Source of the DNA: Chloroflexota bacterium
GTDB lineage: Bacteria; Chloroflexota; Limnocylindria; Limnocylindrales; CSP1-4
Reading direction: 5' to 3'
NCBI GenBank assembly: GCA_021789355.1
Contig: JAJYJR010000065.1
Span: 1-15,122, forward strand
Length of the DNA: 15,122 nucleotides
The position numbers and the translations under genes are program-made. Below the pieces are notes generated by a model. It searched no databases and was not told the origin of the DNA. It saw nothing but the letters and a program-made list of their open reading frames with translations. Positions 13,330-15,122 of this stretch are shown here, piece by piece; position 1 is the stretch's first letter; each line of letters starts with the position of its first letter.

Positions 13330-14901
13330 ATGCGGTACGGTCTGCCGGCGATCATGCTCGTCATTGCGGCGTGTGGCGCCGGCCCGACGGCTCCGGCGCC
13401 GACGCTCCACTCGGCCCCGCCTGCACCCACGGTCGCAGGTGCGCTTGCCGTCCCGACAGTGCTCGCAGCCGACATCTCGTCCGACGCCCCGACAGCGCGG
13501 GTCACGCCGCCGCCGACCGGGGCGTCGACTCCCGGGCCGACGGTGAGCCCGACGCGGTCCCAGACTGCGCTTCCCTTTCCGTCCGGCATCTGGGCCTTCG
13601 AGGCGTGGCGGAGACTCGGAATCGGCAAGGTAGCATTCGGCCCGGACGGGACGGCCTACATCGCGTACGTCGACGCGGACACGTATCTCGGCCGCGTCGC
13701 GGCACTGGATCCGCACGGCCACGTCCTGCCCGGCTGGCCCGTCGGGGCATCCGTCAGCGGGACGGAGATAGTCCCCATGCCGGACGCCTCGCTGCTGATC
13801 GGCGAGGAGCCTGAGTCCGGCGGGTACGCCCTCCACCGGGTCGGAAGGGATGGGCGGGATCGCGCCGGCTGGCCGTTCCGATTGACGGCGCCAGGAAGGG
13901 GGTGCGGGCGCCCCGTCGTGTCACCGGACGCCACCGTGTACCTGATGTGCCGGGTGGATGTGTCGGGCGGCGCGCGGCTCTACGCGATCGGCCCCGAGGG
14001 CCAGAGCAGGCCCGGCTGGCCGATCCAGACGCCGGAGGGCGACGTCCAGCTCGGCGGCGACGGCACGGTGTTCGTCGAGGAGCCCGGCGAGTACGGCGCG
14101 CCGCGCACCCTTGGCGCCTACGCTCCCGACGGACGGCGGCGGCCCGGGTGGCCGCTCACCCTGCCACCGGAGACCCTCGAGATCGTGCCGGGTCCCGCTG
14201 GCAGCCTGCTGATCTGGCGAGGAGTGCCCCGCGTGCCGCCGGAGGGAGGCCTCTGCGGCTGGTACTACAGCGCGGGCGTGATGAGCGTCCTGGGACCGGA
14301 CGGGCGAACCATGCCGGGATGGCCGGTCCGCGCGGCGGAACTGTCGGCTCCGGTCGTCGGACCCGACGGCACCATCTACTACGTCACGAAGGACCAGGCC
14401 TACGCGCGCGACCTGGCCGGCAAGCTGAAGCCCGGCTGGCCGGTGCCGGTCGATGTGGGCACCGAAGCCGGCTGCATGCTCGCCCGACCCTACGTCCGTC
14501 CCGACGGAACGATCTACATCAACGGCGGCCGGGGCGTCACGGCGCTGGCCCCCGACGGCGGCACCCTGCCGGGGTGGCCGGTTCGCCGCCCAGACGTGAT
14601 CGCCCCGCGCGCCTGTGCCACGGATTACACCTTCAGCCCGAGCCTCGGCTTCGGCCCGGACGGCGTGCTCTACCAGGTCGCCCTTGCCGACGACCCCGCT
14701 GGGCCCATGCTCCAGGTGAGCGCCATCGACCGCGCGGGGCGGGCGCTGCCGGGCTGGCCGCGGGATGTCCGCGTCGGCGCTCCGGGAGCCTGGGCGATCG
14801 TCGAGCCGTTCGGTGTCTCCCCCGACGGTAGACCGTACGCGGGGCTGCCCTGTGACTCGCCCGCGAGGCTGCTGGTGTTCGACCGCGCGATCGGCGGGTA
14901 G
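13330..14901 (+). CDS. Lipoprotein with PGWP-repeat beta-propeller (PQQ-like)
   Basis: The gene encodes a 523-residue protein. ATG 13330 has GGGAGG about eight bases upstream. The N-terminus MRYGLPAIMLVIAACG is a short signal peptide ending in the lipobox IAAC with C15 as the lipidated residue. A Pro/Thr/Ala-rich linker (16-80) would hold the folded domain away from the membrane. The rest is a repeat domain with eight GWP units, Trp at residues 136, 181, 230, 274, 331, 370, 416 and 476, each ending a segment like LxALxPDGxxxPGWP. This is the blade pattern of PQQ-like or WD-like propellers. No PQQ ligand set or catalytic motif is visible, so a binding or sensing role outside the cell is more likely (inference). 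It is divergent from the molybdopterin subunit across 111 bases, which may be shared control or coincidence. Confidence 0.85.
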   Translation: MRYGLPAIMLVIAACGAGPTAPAPTLHSAPPAPTVAGALAVPTVLAADISSDAPTARVTPPPTGASTPGPTVSPTRSQTALPFPSGIWAFEAWRRLGIGKVAFGPDGTAYIAYVDADTYLGRVAALDPHGHVLPGWPVGASVSGTEIVPMPDASLLIGEEPESGGYALHRVGRDGRDRAGWPFRLTAPGRGCGRPVVSPDATVYLMCRVDVSGGARLYAIGPEGQSRPGWPIQTPEGDVQLGGDGTVFVEEPGEYGAPRTLGAYAPDGRRRPGWPLTLPPETLEIVPGPAGSLLIWRGVPRVPPEGGLCGWYYSAGVMSVLGPDGRTMPGWPVRAAELSAPVVGPDGTIYYVTKDQAYARDLAGKLKPGWPVPVDVGTEAGCMLARPYVRPDGTIYINGGRGVTALAPDGGTLPGWPVRRPDVIAPRACATDYTFSPSLGFGPDGVLYQVALADDPAGPMLQVSAIDRAGRALPGWPRDVRVGAPGAWAIVEPFGVSPDGRPYAGLPCDSPARLLVFDRAIGG

Positions 14902-15000
14902 TGACGGGCAGGCAGAGAAGACGGCGCACGGTGTCGCCGACGGGCTGCTCCGTCGTGCCCTGGAACTCGTGCAAGGGCTCGCTCAACCAGCGGACGTGTC

Positions 15001-15021
15001 CGCGCCCCGGGGACGGGCGCG
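15001..15021. terminator. GC-rich hairpin downstream of lipoprotein gene
   Basis: CGCGCCC (15001-15007) pairs perfectly with GGGCGCG (15015-15021) around a seven-base loop. It lies about 100 bases after the lipoprotein stop and 30 bases beyond the stop of the putative minus-strand gene at the right edge. No T run follows, so termination efficiency is uncertain. Confidence 0.4.
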
Positions 15022-15050
15022 TGATCGCCCCTGCGGCCCCAACCCAGGGC

Positions 15051-15122
15051 TCAGGCCGCGGGGGTCACGCGCCGGACCGCCTCGCCGTGGCCGGGCCGAG
15101 TCAGCGAGGCCATCGCCCCCAC
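15051..15122 (-). CDS. C-terminal end of a gene running off the right edge (tentative)
   Basis: The minus strand reads VGAMASLTRPGHGEAVRRVT then PAA and a stop at 15051-15053. GC bias and composition are compatible with coding, but only 23 codons are visible, so no family can be named. It would be convergent with the lipoprotein gene. Confidence 0.3.
   Translation of the reverse strand: MGAMASLTRPGHGEAVRRVTPAA

Overview
The window is very GC-rich DNA with dense coding, frequent GTG starts and strong G/C bias at third codon positions. The gene families (an AAA-ATPase LuxR-type regulator, an orphan molybdopterin hydroxylase subunit, a short-lipobox propeller lipoprotein, an IS1595-type transposase) fit a Chloroflexota or Actinomycetota chromosome. 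I cannot decide between these from sequence alone. No rRNA, tRNA or CRISPR array was seen.

Layout, left to right. Positions 1-684 hold a 5'-truncated adenylate-forming ligase fragment running off the edge and a small four-helix membrane protein, both on the minus strand. Positions 1012-4601 hold a small exported or anchored protein with a three-copy DVTPALR repeat, then a 1010-residue LuxR-type regulator, both on the plus strand. Positions 4614-5448 are a decayed stretch: an ORF that looks frameshifted at a G6 run, a 28-bp site closely resembling a XerC/XerD dif site (5065-5092), and an orphan C-terminal piece of a UvrD/Rep-type helicase. Positions 5533-7829 form a compact minus-strand operon: a MerR-type regulator with its own 20-bp-spacer promoter and operator palindrome, a VWA-domain protein broken by a one-base deletion just after its metal-binding motif, and a cysteine-rich protein. 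An IS1595-like transposase (7904-8815) follows. Next comes a minus-strand pair, an AbiEii-like nucleotidyltransferase and an 81-residue partner (8766-9731). Positions 9846-10926 are weakly coding. The right side carries a xanthine-dehydrogenase-type large subunit (minus) divergent from a lipoprotein with eight PGWP-type repeats (plus), a hairpin, and probably the tail of another minus-strand gene.

How it fits together. The well-supported genes flanking the dif-like site point toward it: plus strand on the left from 1012, and minus strand on the right through the MerR operon and nucleotidyltransferase pair. That is the arrangement expected at a replication terminus, although the locus could also be a Xer-dependent insertion site, given the gene debris and the IS nearby. 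The most system-like cluster is MerR-VWA-Cys-rich protein. Its regulator probably controls itself and the VWA gene through coupled translation (ATGA overlap) from a leaderless transcript.
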